Below, one piece after another: positions 56,788 to 64,000 of a DNA stretch of 64,000 bases. The translations under genes and the position numbers were made by a program. Below the pieces are notes generated by a model that was not told the origin of the DNA, did no database searches, and worked only from the letters and a program-made list of their open reading frames with translations. This DNA is from CAG-217 sp963642245. GTDB lineage: Bacteria; Bacillota; Clostridia; Oscillospirales; Acutalibacteraceae. Each line of letters begins with the position of its first letter. Within the stretch, counting starts at the first letter, position 1. The stretch spans positions 31,513 to 95,512 of the forward strand of contig CAVIFY010000003.1 in the NCBI GenBank assembly GCA_963642245.1, read 5' to 3'.

Positions 56788-56800
56788 CTCTTGGTTTGCA

Positions 56801-57085
56801 TTACTGCTCTACGGGATAAACAGAAACTTTCTTTCTGTCCTTGCCCAGCTTTTCAAACTTCACGGTGCCGTCTACCAGTGCATACAGGGTATCGTCAGAG
56901 CCGATGCCTACATTGGTGCCGGGGTGAATGTGGGTGCCGCGCTGGCGATACAGAATGTTGCCGGCCAGCACGAACTGACCGTCTGCGCGCTTAGCGCCCA
57001 GGCGCTTGGACTCGCTGTCACGGCCGTTCTTGGTAGAACCCATACCTTTTTTATGTGCAAAAAGCTGAATATCTAACTTGAGCAT
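56801..57085 (-). CDS. rpmA: Ribosomal protein L27 with Prp-cleaved N-terminus
   Basis: 94 residues. It starts MLKLDIQLFAHKKGMGSTKN; in Firmicutes the first nine residues up to Phe are removed by the protease Prp so that AHKKG can reach the peptidyl-transferase centre. The gene for Prp lies 3 bases upstream. The rest, GRDSESKRLGAKRADGQFV, is standard bL27. ATG at 57085 follows ACGGAGG... on the minus strand. Last gene of rplU-prp-rpmA. Confidence 0.97.
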   Translation of the reverse strand: MLKLDIQLFAHKKGMGSTKNGRDSESKRLGAKRADGQFVLAGNILYRQRGTHIHPGTNVGIGSDDTLYALVDGTVKFEKLGKDRKKVSVYPVEQ

Positions 57086-57088
57086 GAC

Positions 57089-57403
57089 TTACACCTCCGA
57101 AATCAAAACTTGAATACTTTGCGGGTACTGCTCTGCAAGGGCGCTCAAATGGAGCTTTAACCCTTGCAGCAGCACCTGCGCCGGGGCGGTATCCCCACTG
57201 AGCCGCAACTGAAGGAACCCGTCCTCCATCTCCGCTACGGCCGGCAGGTGCAGCACCTCGGTTATGGTGTTGGCAGTGAGCAGGCAGGCGCTGGATACGG
57301 CGGCACAGACAATGTCCTCTCCATAGGGGGCTGTGTCTGCGTGGCCGTGGGCGGAAAAGCCCGTAAGCGCTCCCTGCGCTGCAAAAAAATCAATGGAAAT
57401 CAT
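57089..57403 (-). CDS. prp: Ribosomal-processing cysteine protease Prp
   Basis: 104 residues. The catalytic pair is His in FSAHGHADTA and Cys in DIVCAAVSSACL; the motif order matches the YsxB/Prp family. It cleaves the N-terminus of L27. The start overlaps the rplU stop (TAATG) and rpmA follows after 3 bases, the usual rplU-prp-rpmA order of Firmicutes. Confidence 0.95.
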   Translation of the reverse strand: MISIDFFAAQGALTGFSAHGHADTAPYGEDIVCAAVSSACLLTANTITEVLHLPAVAEMEDGFLQLRLSGDTAPAQVLLQGLKLHLSALAEQYPQSIQVLISEV

Positions 57404-57711
57404 TATGCCTTGATGGAAGTGATCTCAACCTTGGTGTAAGGCTGACGGTGACCCATCTTCCGCTTCTCGTCCTTCTTGGGCTTGTAGGTAAAGACGGTGA
57501 TCTTCTTTGCCTTGCCGTTCTTCAGGACCTTAGCGCTAACAGCAGCCTTGGCACAATCCTTGCCTACCTTCAGCCCGTCGTCGGTGCCTACTGCAAGTAC
57601 GGTGTCAAAGGTGATCTCGGCGTCTGCCTCGGCGTTCAGCTTCTCGATATAAAGCACATCGCCCTCAGACACCTTGTACTGTTTACCGCCGGTAACAATA
57701 ACTGCGTACAT
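57403..57711 (-). CDS. rplU: Ribosomal protein L21
   Basis: 102 residues, standard. MYAVIVTGGKQYKVSEGDVL at the start and KKITVFTYKPKKDEKRKMGH, HRQPYTKVEI at the end are characteristic of bL21. It is followed by prp and rpmA. The leader before it is 79 bases or more and contains stem sequences that may be the L21 leader of Firmicutes. Confidence 0.98.
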   Translation of the reverse strand: MYAVIVTGGKQYKVSEGDVLYIEKLNAEADAEITFDTVLAVGTDDGLKVGKDCAKAAVSAKVLKNGKAKKITVFTYKPKKDEKRKMGHRQPYTKVEITSIKA

Positions 57712-57790
57712 CTGTCATTCTCCTTTACTTAAACTCGCTACGGCAGGCGCACGCCAAAAGGGCGCAACTTACCAGCCCGCAATATGCGGC
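57712..57790 (-). promoter_or_regulatory. Possible L21 leader RNA
   Basis: The untranslated region of rplU is about 80 bases with short GC-rich complementary stretches (GCCGCATATTGCGGGC, GCGCCC...GGCG). A position just upstream of rplU and a size like the known L21 leader support it; I could not match the consensus base by base. Confidence 0.35.
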
Positions 57791-57796
57791 TTAATT

Positions 57797-57824
57797 ATTA
57801 TAGCAGAATTCCGCCGGTTGTCAA
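57797..57824 (-). promoter_or_regulatory. Promoter of rplU-prp-rpmA
   Basis: On the minus strand TTGACA (57819-57824), 16-base spacer, TATAAT (57797-57802) with TG extension. Confidence 0.82.
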
Positions 57825-57835
57825 GCTTTTTTTGC

Positions 57836-58783
57836 TCACTGGGGGCGCACAGTGATCTCGCCGCTGCGCAGAGTGGTCTCGCTGCCGTCTGCCAGGCGCA
57901 CCACCAGACCGCCGGTCTCGTCAATGCTCATAGCCGTAGCCGGGGTGCTCACGCCGTCCCGCACAAAAGTAATGGCCTTGCCCAGCAGCATACTGTGGCT
58001 GCGGTAATAATCAATATAGCTTTCGTAGCCGTCGTCCAGGATCTCCCACAAATGGTCCGCAATGGAGGCGATCATATCCGCCCGGCTCACATCTGCGTCC
58101 AAAGACGCGGCGTTCTCAATATCCTCCGGGAATTCCTCCGTCTGCATATTGGCGCCGATACCGATGATCATGGTCTCGGCCACGCCGCTCTCCATACCCA
58201 CAACGGCCTCGGTCAAAATACCGCAGATTTTCTTGCCGTCTATGTACACATCGTTGACCCACTTGATCTGGGGGTGCTTGTCCGTCAGCTCTTCAATGGC
58301 ACGGCACACCGCCACACCGGCAGCGGTGGTCACAGACACTGCGTCCTGGAGCCGCCGCCCGTGGTGCACCACCATAGTCATATAAATCCCGGTGCCCCGG
58401 GGGGAATAAAACTGCTTGCCCTGGCGGCCGCGCCCGGCGGTCTGTTCATCTGCCACCACCAGCAGATTGCCCCGATACCCGGCGTTCAGCAGCCGCTTGG
58501 CCTCCGTGTTGGTGGAGTCCACCGTGGCATAATAGATGGGCACCAGCGGGCAGTGCAGCCGGGGGGTGAGCACCTCTGCCGTGACCAGGTTGTTGTCGCC
58601 CAGGAACTTGTAGCCCAGGCGCTGGGTGGCCTCGATCTTGTACCCCTCATCTCGCAGCTGGTGCACACACTTGCCAATGGTTTGGCGGCTGACCCCCAAC
58701 CGATTGGCCAGCTCCTGACCGCTGATGTAGTTGGGGCTGCCCAGCAACATGTGCAGCACCGCACTCTTACTCTTTACGCGCAT
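57836..58783 (-). CDS. birA: Biotin-[acetyl-CoA-carboxylase] ligase / biotin operon repressor
   Basis: 315 residues. An N-terminal winged helix (YISGQELANRLGVSRQTIGK, CVHQLRDEGYKIEA) precedes the ligase domain with GRGRQGKQFYSPRGTGIYMT and KWVNDVYIDGKKICGILTEA. The C-terminal SH3-like domain ends RSGEITVRPQ. It attaches biotin to carboxylases and can repress biotin genes. It lies 61 bases after degV on the same strand. No biotin gene is in the window. Confidence 0.95.
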   Translation of the reverse strand: MRVKSKSAVLHMLLGSPNYISGQELANRLGVSRQTIGKCVHQLRDEGYKIEATQRLGYKFLGDNNLVTAEVLTPRLHCPLVPIYYATVDSTNTEAKRLLNAGYRGNLLVVADEQTAGRGRQGKQFYSPRGTGIYMTMVVHHGRRLQDAVSVTTAAGVAVCRAIEELTDKHPQIKWVNDVYIDGKKICGILTEAVVGMESGVAETMIIGIGANMQTEEFPEDIENAASLDADVSRADMIASIADHLWEILDDGYESYIDYYRSHSMLLGKAITFVRDGVSTPATAMSIDETGGLVVRLADGSETTLRSGEITVRPQ

Positions 58784-58844
58784 ACGATCACCTCATGTCT
58801 CCTCATTATTTCTTTTTTTATTTATTCAACAAGAGCCGCCGCTC

Positions 58845-59696
58845 TTATTTTTGCAGATAAAACACCGCCAGCGTGCCCGGTCCACAGTGGCTGGAGATGG
58901 TGCACCCGGCGTCTGCCAGGATCAGCTCCTTGCAGCCGGTCTTGCCGCTGATGACCCCCTGCAAAAACGCCAGGGTGTCCGGCGCAATACCGCCGCTGTC
59001 TGCCAGCACGATCCGCCCGGTGTCCATACGCTTCAGATCCAGCAGCCGGTCCGCCACATACTGGCGGTAAACGCTGTCGATCTTGCCCCGATATTTCTTA
59101 GACACTTCCAGGCTGCCCTCCGGGGTAACGGCAATGCTGGGCTTGATCCCCAGCACATTGGCGCCAAAGCGGGCCACGCCGGAGCAGCGCCCGCCCTTAT
59201 ACAAATACTCCAAGTCGCTGAGCACAAAGGTGGACGACACCTTGGGCACCAGCCGGCCCACCTTGGCGGCGATCCGCCGGGCGTCCATACCGCTGTCCCG
59301 CAGGTCGCAGGCCCGCAGCACCAGCAGCCCCATGCCCATGCACAAATTCTTAGAGTCGATACAATATACATTGTCCAGATCCGCCGCAGCGGTGCAGGCG
59401 TTTTGATAGCTGGAGGAAATGGCGGAGGACAGACCAATGTGCACCACGCTGCACCCGGCGTCCGTCCACTGCTTAAACTTGTCATAATACACGCCGGGGG
59501 GCACCGCCGCCGTCTTGGGCAGGCGATGGTTCTCCGCCACATCGGCGTAAATATCCGCCGGGCAGATCTCTACCCCATCAGCATACGCCCGATCGCCCAG
59601 CAAAATAGACAGGGCAAAGCAGTACACATGGCGCTGCCGTTGCAGATCCACCGGCAGATCGCAGGTGGAGTCCGCCGAGATCATGACTTGGTTCAT
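58845..59696 (-). CDS. DegV-family fatty-acid-binding protein
   Basis: 283 residues. ISADSTCDLPVDLQ at the start, AAVPPGVYYDKFKQWTDAG, and IGLSSAISSSYQNACTAA with the Ser that binds the carboxylate are the DegV signature; the second domain has SDLEYLYKGGRCSGVARFGA. Relatives (FakB) deliver fatty acids to a kinase. No fakA gene is near. ATG at 59696 follows CGGAGGC; an in-frame start ten codons upstream lies in the promoter. Confidence 0.92.
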   Translation of the reverse strand: MNQVMISADSTCDLPVDLQRQRHVYCFALSILLGDRAYADGVEICPADIYADVAENHRLPKTAAVPPGVYYDKFKQWTDAGCSVVHIGLSSAISSSYQNACTAAADLDNVYCIDSKNLCMGMGLLVLRACDLRDSGMDARRIAAKVGRLVPKVSSTFVLSDLEYLYKGGRCSGVARFGANVLGIKPSIAVTPEGSLEVSKKYRGKIDSVYRQYVADRLLDLKRMDTGRIVLADSGGIAPDTLAFLQGVISGKTGCKELILADAGCTISSHCGPGTLAVFYLQK

Positions 59697-59714
59697 AATA
59701 ACGCCTCCGAAAAT

Positions 59715-59742
59715 AGTATAGCACAAAAGCAGTGCCTGTCAA
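59715..59742 (-). promoter_or_regulatory. Promoter of degV-birA
   Basis: On the minus strand TTGACA (59737-59742), 16-base spacer, TATACT (59715-59720). The leader would be only about 12 bases, just enough for the ribosome site. Confidence 0.6.
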
Positions 59743-59773
59743 CCAATGGGCTGTTTGCGGCAAACGAAAAAGG

Positions 59774-61054
59774 TTACGCCCCAAAGCGCAGGGTCACCTT
59801 TTGCAGGTCGCTGCGCTTGTAGCTTTTGTCCAGAGTAAAGGTGAGCACGCTGCGGCCGTCCGCCTGTGTGATCTCAGCGCTTTTGTCAATGCAATAAGTG
59901 ACTTTATCCAGGGTGATCTGCACCGCATAGTCCCGGGCATTCACCGTGTTTTGCATAAAGCTGTACCCCTCCGCCGCCGTCAGCACGATCTGCTTGTTGG
60001 TAAAGCGCACGGCGCTCACCGCCTTGATCTGGCTGTCCATACTGCTAAAGGAGCGCACCCCGTCCGCGCCGCTGTCCGGCACGGTAAAAGTGCCCTCCAC
60101 CCGGCTCAGCTGAGGCTCGGTGATCCCCGCGGTGCCGGAGGCGTTGGTGAGAGTGTATTCCCAGTCCCGCTCTGCCACATCCCGGGGGTCCGTAATGCGG
60201 CAGTCCTTGGCAGCACGGTAGTAAACGCTGCCTTTCTTTAAGGAAAAGCCGTTGCCCAAATAGTCCAGAGCACAGTAGGCATAGCCCACGATCTTGATCT
60301 GGCGGGAGGGTTTATAGTCGATACGCACGGCGATCTGCACCTTGATCTGGCCGTCCTCCACCGTGTAGGTGCCGATACCGTAGTCCCAGCCGTAAATGGT
60401 CTGGGGGGTGCCGTCCGTGTTCACCTCCGCCCGGGAAAAGCCGGTGTACTTGGAGGTGGAAATGCCGGTTTTTTCGTCAAAATTCAGGCTGCCGGAGGCA
60501 TTGCCCATAGCCACCTGCACCCGCATAGGGTCGTTCTTCAGCTGGGTAACGCTGCACTTCACCGCCTGGGTAAAGGGCTTTTTCCAGCTTTCTCGGTTGG
60601 CTACCACAATGTCGTATTCAAAGCTGCCGTCCTTTTGCTTGTGGGGGGTGAGCACATACAGGTCGTAGGTGTACAGTTCCTGCCCGGTGGACTGGTCAAT
60701 GCCGCTGACCAGCCGCACCACCAGTTCTTTCTTCTTGTCGCCGTTCAGGTCCGTATAGTAGAGCTTGGGCCGCTCCTTGGTCAGGTAACGGCTCCAGCCG
60801 GTAAAGGTCTTGCTCTTGCCCTGATGGACTAAAATGGCCTTGTCTCCCTGGGCGTACAGCTGAAAGTCGCCGTCTTTATTCTCTGCCAAAAGGGTGCGTT
60901 TATTAGAAGCGGTGGTGCTCTCGGCGGTGACCACCGTCAGCCCCTCCTCCGGGGTCTTGCCATGGCGGTAGGTCTGGAAATAATAGCCCACGCCCACCAG
61001 CAGCCCGATCACCACCAGCGCAGAAAGCAAAATAACAGGTAAATTCTTTCTCAT
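59774..61054 (-). CDS. Membrane-anchored protein of unknown function
   Basis: 426 residues. A single N-terminal helix (LPVILLSALVVIGLLVGVGY) with a basic start anchors a large extracytoplasmic part. The segment PKLYYTDLNGDKKKELVVRL resembles an FG-GAP/VCBS-like calcium-binding blade (DxNxDxxxE), followed by beta-rich sequence without a known domain. It is last in the lexA-mrp run, 22 bases after the HAD gene. No function can be assigned. Confidence 0.72.
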   Translation of the reverse strand: MRKNLPVILLSALVVIGLLVGVGYYFQTYRHGKTPEEGLTVVTAESTTASNKRTLLAENKDGDFQLYAQGDKAILVHQGKSKTFTGWSRYLTKERPKLYYTDLNGDKKKELVVRLVSGIDQSTGQELYTYDLYVLTPHKQKDGSFEYDIVVANRESWKKPFTQAVKCSVTQLKNDPMRVQVAMGNASGSLNFDEKTGISTSKYTGFSRAEVNTDGTPQTIYGWDYGIGTYTVEDGQIKVQIAVRIDYKPSRQIKIVGYAYCALDYLGNGFSLKKGSVYYRAAKDCRITDPRDVAERDWEYTLTNASGTAGITEPQLSRVEGTFTVPDSGADGVRSFSSMDSQIKAVSAVRFTNKQIVLTAAEGYSFMQNTVNARDYAVQITLDKVTYCIDKSAEITQADGRSVLTFTLDKSYKRSDLQKVTLRFGA

Positions 61055-61076
61055 TCCGGAAAATCCTTAAAAAATA

Positions 61077-61712
61077 TCAGTCTTTATATTGGGTTTGGTA
61101 GTCAAAGGCGTGGGGCGCATGGCCGGTCACATGGTAGCAGGTGCCGGTAGCCAGGCCGAAAATGGGCTTGTCGTGGCCCAAAGAGTCCGAATACACATCC
61201 ACCACCTGCACCCCGGGGAACGCCCGGTGAAAGCGGCGCACCTTTTCCTCCCCCCGGCAGTTCTGCCCCAAAATGCGCCCGGTCTTTGGGTCGTGCCGGG
61301 TACACAGCAGGTACGGCAGCCCCAGTCGGCGCTGCAATTCCGAAAGCAAAAAATCCGGCGACGCACTGATGATCACCGCCGGGCGATCACTCTGGGTAAA
61401 CCAGGGGTACACCCGGTGCAAATGCTTGTCCCAAAAGCCCTTTGCCGCCCGCTGCACCGGCACCAGGGGCAAAAAGCCGAAGCACAAATTCTTAAACTTT
61501 TGCAGCGGCAGCACCCCCAGGGCAAACAGCAGGCAGGCAATGAACCACACCGGCAAATACACCAGCACCCAGGGGTAATGCAAAGCGCAGTAGCCGATAA
61601 ACAGAGAGCCGCTGTCAAAGGGCACCAGAGTCTTGTCAAAATCGTAAATATCCACCTGGGCGGGCAGCGCCGTTTGGGGCGCCGTCTCACCGGCAGTGAC
61701 CGGGTTTGGCAT
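61077..61712 (-). CDS. HAD-family phosphatase (HAD-IB, SerB-like) with membrane segment
   Basis: 211 residues. Motif I DIYDFDKTLVPFDSGSL with the nucleophile Asp, motif II VIISASPDFLL, motif III Lys in NCRGEEKVRRF, and motif IV DVYSDSLGHDKP are present. A hydrophobic hairpin near residues 45-72 (WVLVYLPVWFIACLLFALGV) replaces the usual cap and may sit at the membrane. Relatives act on phospho-lipids or small phosphate esters. It starts 2 bases after the dCMP deaminase gene. Confidence 0.87.
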   Translation of the reverse strand: MPNPVTAGETAPQTALPAQVDIYDFDKTLVPFDSGSLFIGYCALHYPWVLVYLPVWFIACLLFALGVLPLQKFKNLCFGFLPLVPVQRAAKGFWDKHLHRVYPWFTQSDRPAVIISASPDFLLSELQRRLGLPYLLCTRHDPKTGRILGQNCRGEEKVRRFHRAFPGVQVVDVYSDSLGHDKPIFGLATGTCYHVTGHAPHAFDYQTQYKD

Positions 61713-61714
61713 AG

Positions 61715-62212
61715 TTAAACTTCCTTTTCGTCAAACGAGATGGTAATGGTCTTGTCGCTGGCAAAGCGGGTCAGCGTTACCCCGGCGGAGGCCAGCATAC
61801 GCTTGCTGGCTAAAGTAGCCGCCGAGTCGGCGTACTTGTCGCTGATATAGATCACTTCGTTAATGCCGCTTTGGATAATGGCCTTGGCGCACTCGTTGCA
61901 GGGGAACAGCGCCACATAAATGCGGCAGTCCTTTAGACTGTTGCCCCCGGCGTTCAAAATGGCGTTCAGCTCCGCATGGCACACAAAGGGGTACTTGGTT
62001 TGGTTGGGGTCGTCTGCGGTGCGGTCCCAGGGGTACTCGTCATCGCTGCAACCCCGGGGCAGACCGTTGTAACCCACGCTGACAATGTGATTGTCGCTGT
62101 TGACGATACAGGCGCCCACCTGAGTGTTGGGGTCCTTGCTGCGCAAACAGCTGAGCAGGGAAATGCCCATAAAATACTCGTCCCAGCTGATATAATCCTG
62201 TCGCTTAGCCAT
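61715..62212 (-). CDS. Deoxycytidylate deaminase family protein (ComEB-like)
   Basis: 165 residues. The zinc site is HAELNAILNAGG with the catalytic Glu, and FPCNECAKAIIQSGI. TQVGACIVNSDNHIVSVGYN at the N-terminal side is typical of dCMP deaminase. It converts dCMP to dUMP for thymidylate synthesis, supplying tmk. ATG follows AAAGGAGAAT. It starts 1 base after mrp. Confidence 0.94.
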   Translation of the reverse strand: MAKRQDYISWDEYFMGISLLSCLRSKDPNTQVGACIVNSDNHIVSVGYNGLPRGCSDDEYPWDRTADDPNQTKYPFVCHAELNAILNAGGNSLKDCRIYVALFPCNECAKAIIQSGINEVIYISDKYADSAATLASKRMLASAGVTLTRFASDKTITISFDEKEV

Positions 62213-62213
62213 T

Positions 62214-63035
62214 TTATTCTCCTTTCAGCACATCAATAAAGTCTTGCAGCTCCGGGCGCTGCACATCCTCTACCCGACCGGCGTCCACCAGAGCGTTCAC
62301 CGCCGGGTCCAGGGGCAATTTTGCCAGCACCGGCACGCCCAGGGCCGCCGCCGTTTCCTCCACCTTGGAGGTGCCAAACAGCGGGTGAGATCTGCCGCAA
62401 TCCGGGCATACATAGGAGCTCATATTCTCCACCAGGCCCAGCACCGGCACTTTCATCATCTTGGCCATATGAAAGGCCTTTTCCACGATCATCTGCACCA
62501 GATCCTGAGGGGTGGTGACGATCACAATACCGTCTACCGGCAGGCTCTGGAACACGGTCAGCGCCACATCGCCGGTGCCCGGGGGCATATCCACAAACAG
62601 GTAGTCCAGATCGCCCCAGCGCACATCGGACCAAAACTGGTTAATAACGCCGCTGATCACCGGGCCACGCCACACCACCGGAGCGCTCTCGCTCTCCAGC
62701 AGCAGGTTAATGCTCATCAATTTGATCCCGCCGTCCGTAACGGCAGGCAGCAGGCACTCGCCGTCCTGCATAGCCCGGCTGTGCACCCCAAAGGACTTGG
62801 GCACGCTGGGGCCGGTAATGTCCGCGTCCAGCACGCCCACCTTCAGCCCCGCCTTGGCGCACCCGGCAGCCAGCAGGCAGGTGACCAGGCTCTTGCCCAC
62901 GCCGCCCTTGCCGCTGACCACGCCGATCACTTTTTTGATATGACTGTATTTGTTGGCAGGCTGCTTGAAGTCCGCCTTGCGGCTGCCACAATCCGCCTTG
63001 CAGCCCTCGCAGTTATGATTACAATTTTCGCTCAT
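62214..63035 (-). CDS. mrp: Mrp/NBP35-type iron-sulfur carrier ATPase
   Basis: 273 residues. An N-terminal Cys cluster (ENCNHNCEGCKADCG), deviant Walker A GVVSGKGGVGKSLVTC, DADITGPSVPKSFGV, and the C-terminal CxxC in YVCPDCGRSHP that holds a bridging 4Fe-4S cluster. It delivers clusters to apoproteins. The ATG at 63035 follows AGAGGTG; the in-frame GTG three codons earlier is inside that site. It lies 42 bases after lexA. Confidence 0.93.
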   Translation of the reverse strand: MSENCNHNCEGCKADCGSRKADFKQPANKYSHIKKVIGVVSGKGGVGKSLVTCLLAAGCAKAGLKVGVLDADITGPSVPKSFGVHSRAMQDGECLLPAVTDGGIKLMSINLLLESESAPVVWRGPVISGVINQFWSDVRWGDLDYLFVDMPPGTGDVALTVFQSLPVDGIVIVTTPQDLVQMIVEKAFHMAKMMKVPVLGLVENMSSYVCPDCGRSHPLFGTSKVEETAAALGVPVLAKLPLDPAVNALVDAGRVEDVQRPELQDFIDVLKGE

Positions 63036-63077
63036 CTCAAACACCTCTGCATACCGGCACCGCCGCCGGTTAAACTC

Positions 63078-63671
63078 TTAATAGTATTGCCGGATCACGA
63101 ACTTGACCCGCCCCAGCACCACCAGTTCGTCCACGATAATGGGGGCGTAGGCGTCATTCTCCGGTTGCAGGCGGAAGTGGCCGTGCTCCTTGTAAAACCG
63201 CTTTACCGTGGCCTCCTCGTCGATCATCGCCACCACGATCTGGCCGTTCTCCGCCACCGGGGTGCGCTCCACCACCACAATGTCGCCGTCCTCAATATGG
63301 GCGCCGATCATACTGTCGCCCCGCACATGGAGGGCAAACAGCTCCTCCCCCGGCCGGGCGCCGAACACCGGGATATACTCCTCAATGTACTGGGTAGCAA
63401 GAATGGGCACACCGGCGGTCACCGTACCCAAAAGCGGCACCTGGGCCACCTGGGCCGCACGGCCGGGCAGTCGAATGGTGCGCTTGCAGTTGGGGTCCCG
63501 CTCAATGTAGCCCATACGCTCCAGTTTGTTCAAATTGTATTGCACGGAGGAGGTGGAACTGAGCCCCACGGCGTCGCCGATCTCCCGCACGGAGGGCGCC
63601 ACGCCCCGCTCGCCCAAAGTGCGCTGAATATAACGCAAGATCTTTTGCTGCATACCGCTGATGGCGTCCAT
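63078..63671 (-). CDS. lexA: LexA repressor
   Basis: 197 residues. The winged helix (ILRYIQRTLGERGVAPSVRE, then LSSTSSVQYNLNKLERMGYI) is followed by the cleavage site Ala-Gly in GTVTAGVPILA and the S24 protease domain with Ser in VRGDSMIGAHIE and Lys in EEATVKRFYKEH. It represses DNA-damage genes until RecA triggers self-cleavage. No clear Firmicute SOS box (GAACN4GTTC) is seen at its own promoter. Confidence 0.95.
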   Translation of the reverse strand: MDAISGMQQKILRYIQRTLGERGVAPSVREIGDAVGLSSTSSVQYNLNKLERMGYIERDPNCKRTIRLPGRAAQVAQVPLLGTVTAGVPILATQYIEEYIPVFGARPGEELFALHVRGDSMIGAHIEDGDIVVVERTPVAENGQIVVAMIDEEATVKRFYKEHGHFRLQPENDAYAPIIVDELVVLGRVKFVIRQYY

Positions 63672-63718
63672 ACCGGAGACCTCCCTTCCGTCCGTTTTTT
63701 ATATCTTTTATTAAAGAC

Positions 63719-63747
63719 AGTATAGCATTTGGCCCCTGCCTTGTCAA
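63719..63747 (-). promoter_or_regulatory. Promoter of lexA
   Basis: On the minus strand TTGACA (63742-63747), 17-base spacer, TATACT (63719-63724). Confidence 0.8.
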
Positions 63748-63796
63748 ACAAATGTGCTAATCCGGCGGCATTCTGCCCACTTTTGCAAAAAAAGTG

Positions 63797-63825
63797 TTGA
63801 CAAACGGAAAGCAATCGGCTATAAT
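63797..63825 (+). promoter_or_regulatory. Promoter of tRNA-Met/tRNA-Glu
   Basis: Consensus TTGACA at 63797-63802, 17-base spacer, TATAAT at 63820-63825. Confidence 0.88.
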
Positions 63826-63848
63826 TCTGTTTGCAAGTTTTTCAATAT

Positions 63849-63925
63849 GGCTTTATAGCTCAGTTGGCTAGAGCACACGGTTCATACCCGTGGTGTCACT
63901 GGTTCGAATCCAGTTAAAGCCACCA
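63849..63925 (+). tRNA. tRNA-Met (anticodon CAT, elongator type)
   Basis: 77-base cloverleaf with encoded CCA. Acceptor GGCTTTA with TAAAGCC; anticodon arm CACGG-TTCATAC-CCGTG gives CAT; T arm CTGG-TTCGAAT-CCAG. The paired first base and lack of the initiator features point to elongator Met. Confidence 0.92.
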
Positions 63926-63926
63926 T

Positions 63927-64000
63927 GGCCCGGTGGTCAAGAGGTTAAGACACCGCCCTTTCACGGCGGTAACACGAGTTCGATTCTCGTCCGGGTCACC
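63927..64000 (+). tRNA. tRNA-Glu (anticodon TTC), last base beyond the window
   Basis: Acceptor GGCCCGG with CCGGGTC; anticodon arm CCGCC-CTTTCAC-GGCGG gives TTC; T arm ACGAG-TTCGATT-CTCGT. The final A of CCA lies just outside the window. Confidence 0.93.

Noticed and set aside
63672..63800. SOS box at the lexA promoter
   Set aside because: No GAACN4GTTC or similar inverted repeat was found near the -35/-10 boxes.

Overview
The window looks like chromosomal DNA from a high-GC, anaerobic, low-oxygen-tolerance Firmicute, most likely a gut Clostridium relative of the Oscillospirales/Ruminococcaceae type. This is inferred from Firmicute-style ribosomal gene order, an L27 with a Prp-cleaved N-terminus, FtsEX with M23 hydrolases, a reverse rubrerythrin/PerR pair, a ferredoxin-thioredoxin reductase-like protein and many intracellular glycosidases. 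I see no phage, plasmid, transposase or CRISPR array. Coding density is high and most genes are intact; one gene is cut by the left edge and one tRNA loses its last base at the right edge.

Layout. 1-2370: two FAD-dependent oxidoreductases (minus). 2481-6347: rpmG-secE-nusG-rplK-rplA, then a new promoter and L10 leader in front of rplJ-rplL; rpoB does not follow. 6566-13768: carbohydrate block with an inverted-order GH3, two small unknown membrane proteins, a GPH-type sugar symporter and a GH2 enzyme. 13830-17891: tRNA-Ala, a Nudix-like protein, an ART-like unknown protein, a metallophosphatase behind an attenuator-like leader, and two GtrA proteins. 17902-25665: thioredoxin/FTR-like pair, glmS, rubrerythrin/PerR, a GDPD, a nitroreductase and asnB. 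25744-31188: tRNA-Thr, tRNA-Tyr, an aldo/keto reductase, then an operon with a GH112 phosphorylase, a beta-helix protein resembling the catalytic part of GH136 lacto-N-biosidase and a small overlapping helical protein. 31217-34656: tmk, a degenerate GDPD-like membrane protein and guaB. 34685-45723: one ten-gene minus-strand run from ftsE-ftsX through three tandem coiled-coil M23 proteins, queH, rarA, nth, aroK and a secreted transglutaminase-like protein. 46077-53404: a CdaR-type regulator, then FHA-rodA-pbp-hflX and DUF4830-rsuA. 53411-55577: galM and a small island with a SLOG protein and a ribbon-helix-helix protein. 55953-63747: an SDR, rplU-prp-rpmA, birA, degV, and lexA-mrp-dCMP deaminase-HAD-unknown. 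63797-64000: tRNA-Met and tRNA-Glu.

Two things stand out. First, 27122-31030 looks like a compact cytoplasmic pathway for lacto-N-biose/galacto-N-biose type glycans: a two-part GH136-like enzyme upstream of the GH112 phosphorylase, with galM and GH2/GH3 enzymes elsewhere in the window. Second, seven intergenic islands (6380, 14624, 20600, 31850, 45807, 54617, 55636) are built from the same few palindromic modules whose stem sequences differ between copies while staying self-complementary, which points to selected hairpins rather than junk. Promoters of the TTGACA-17-TATAAT type are easy to recognise throughout and are listed where both boxes are good.
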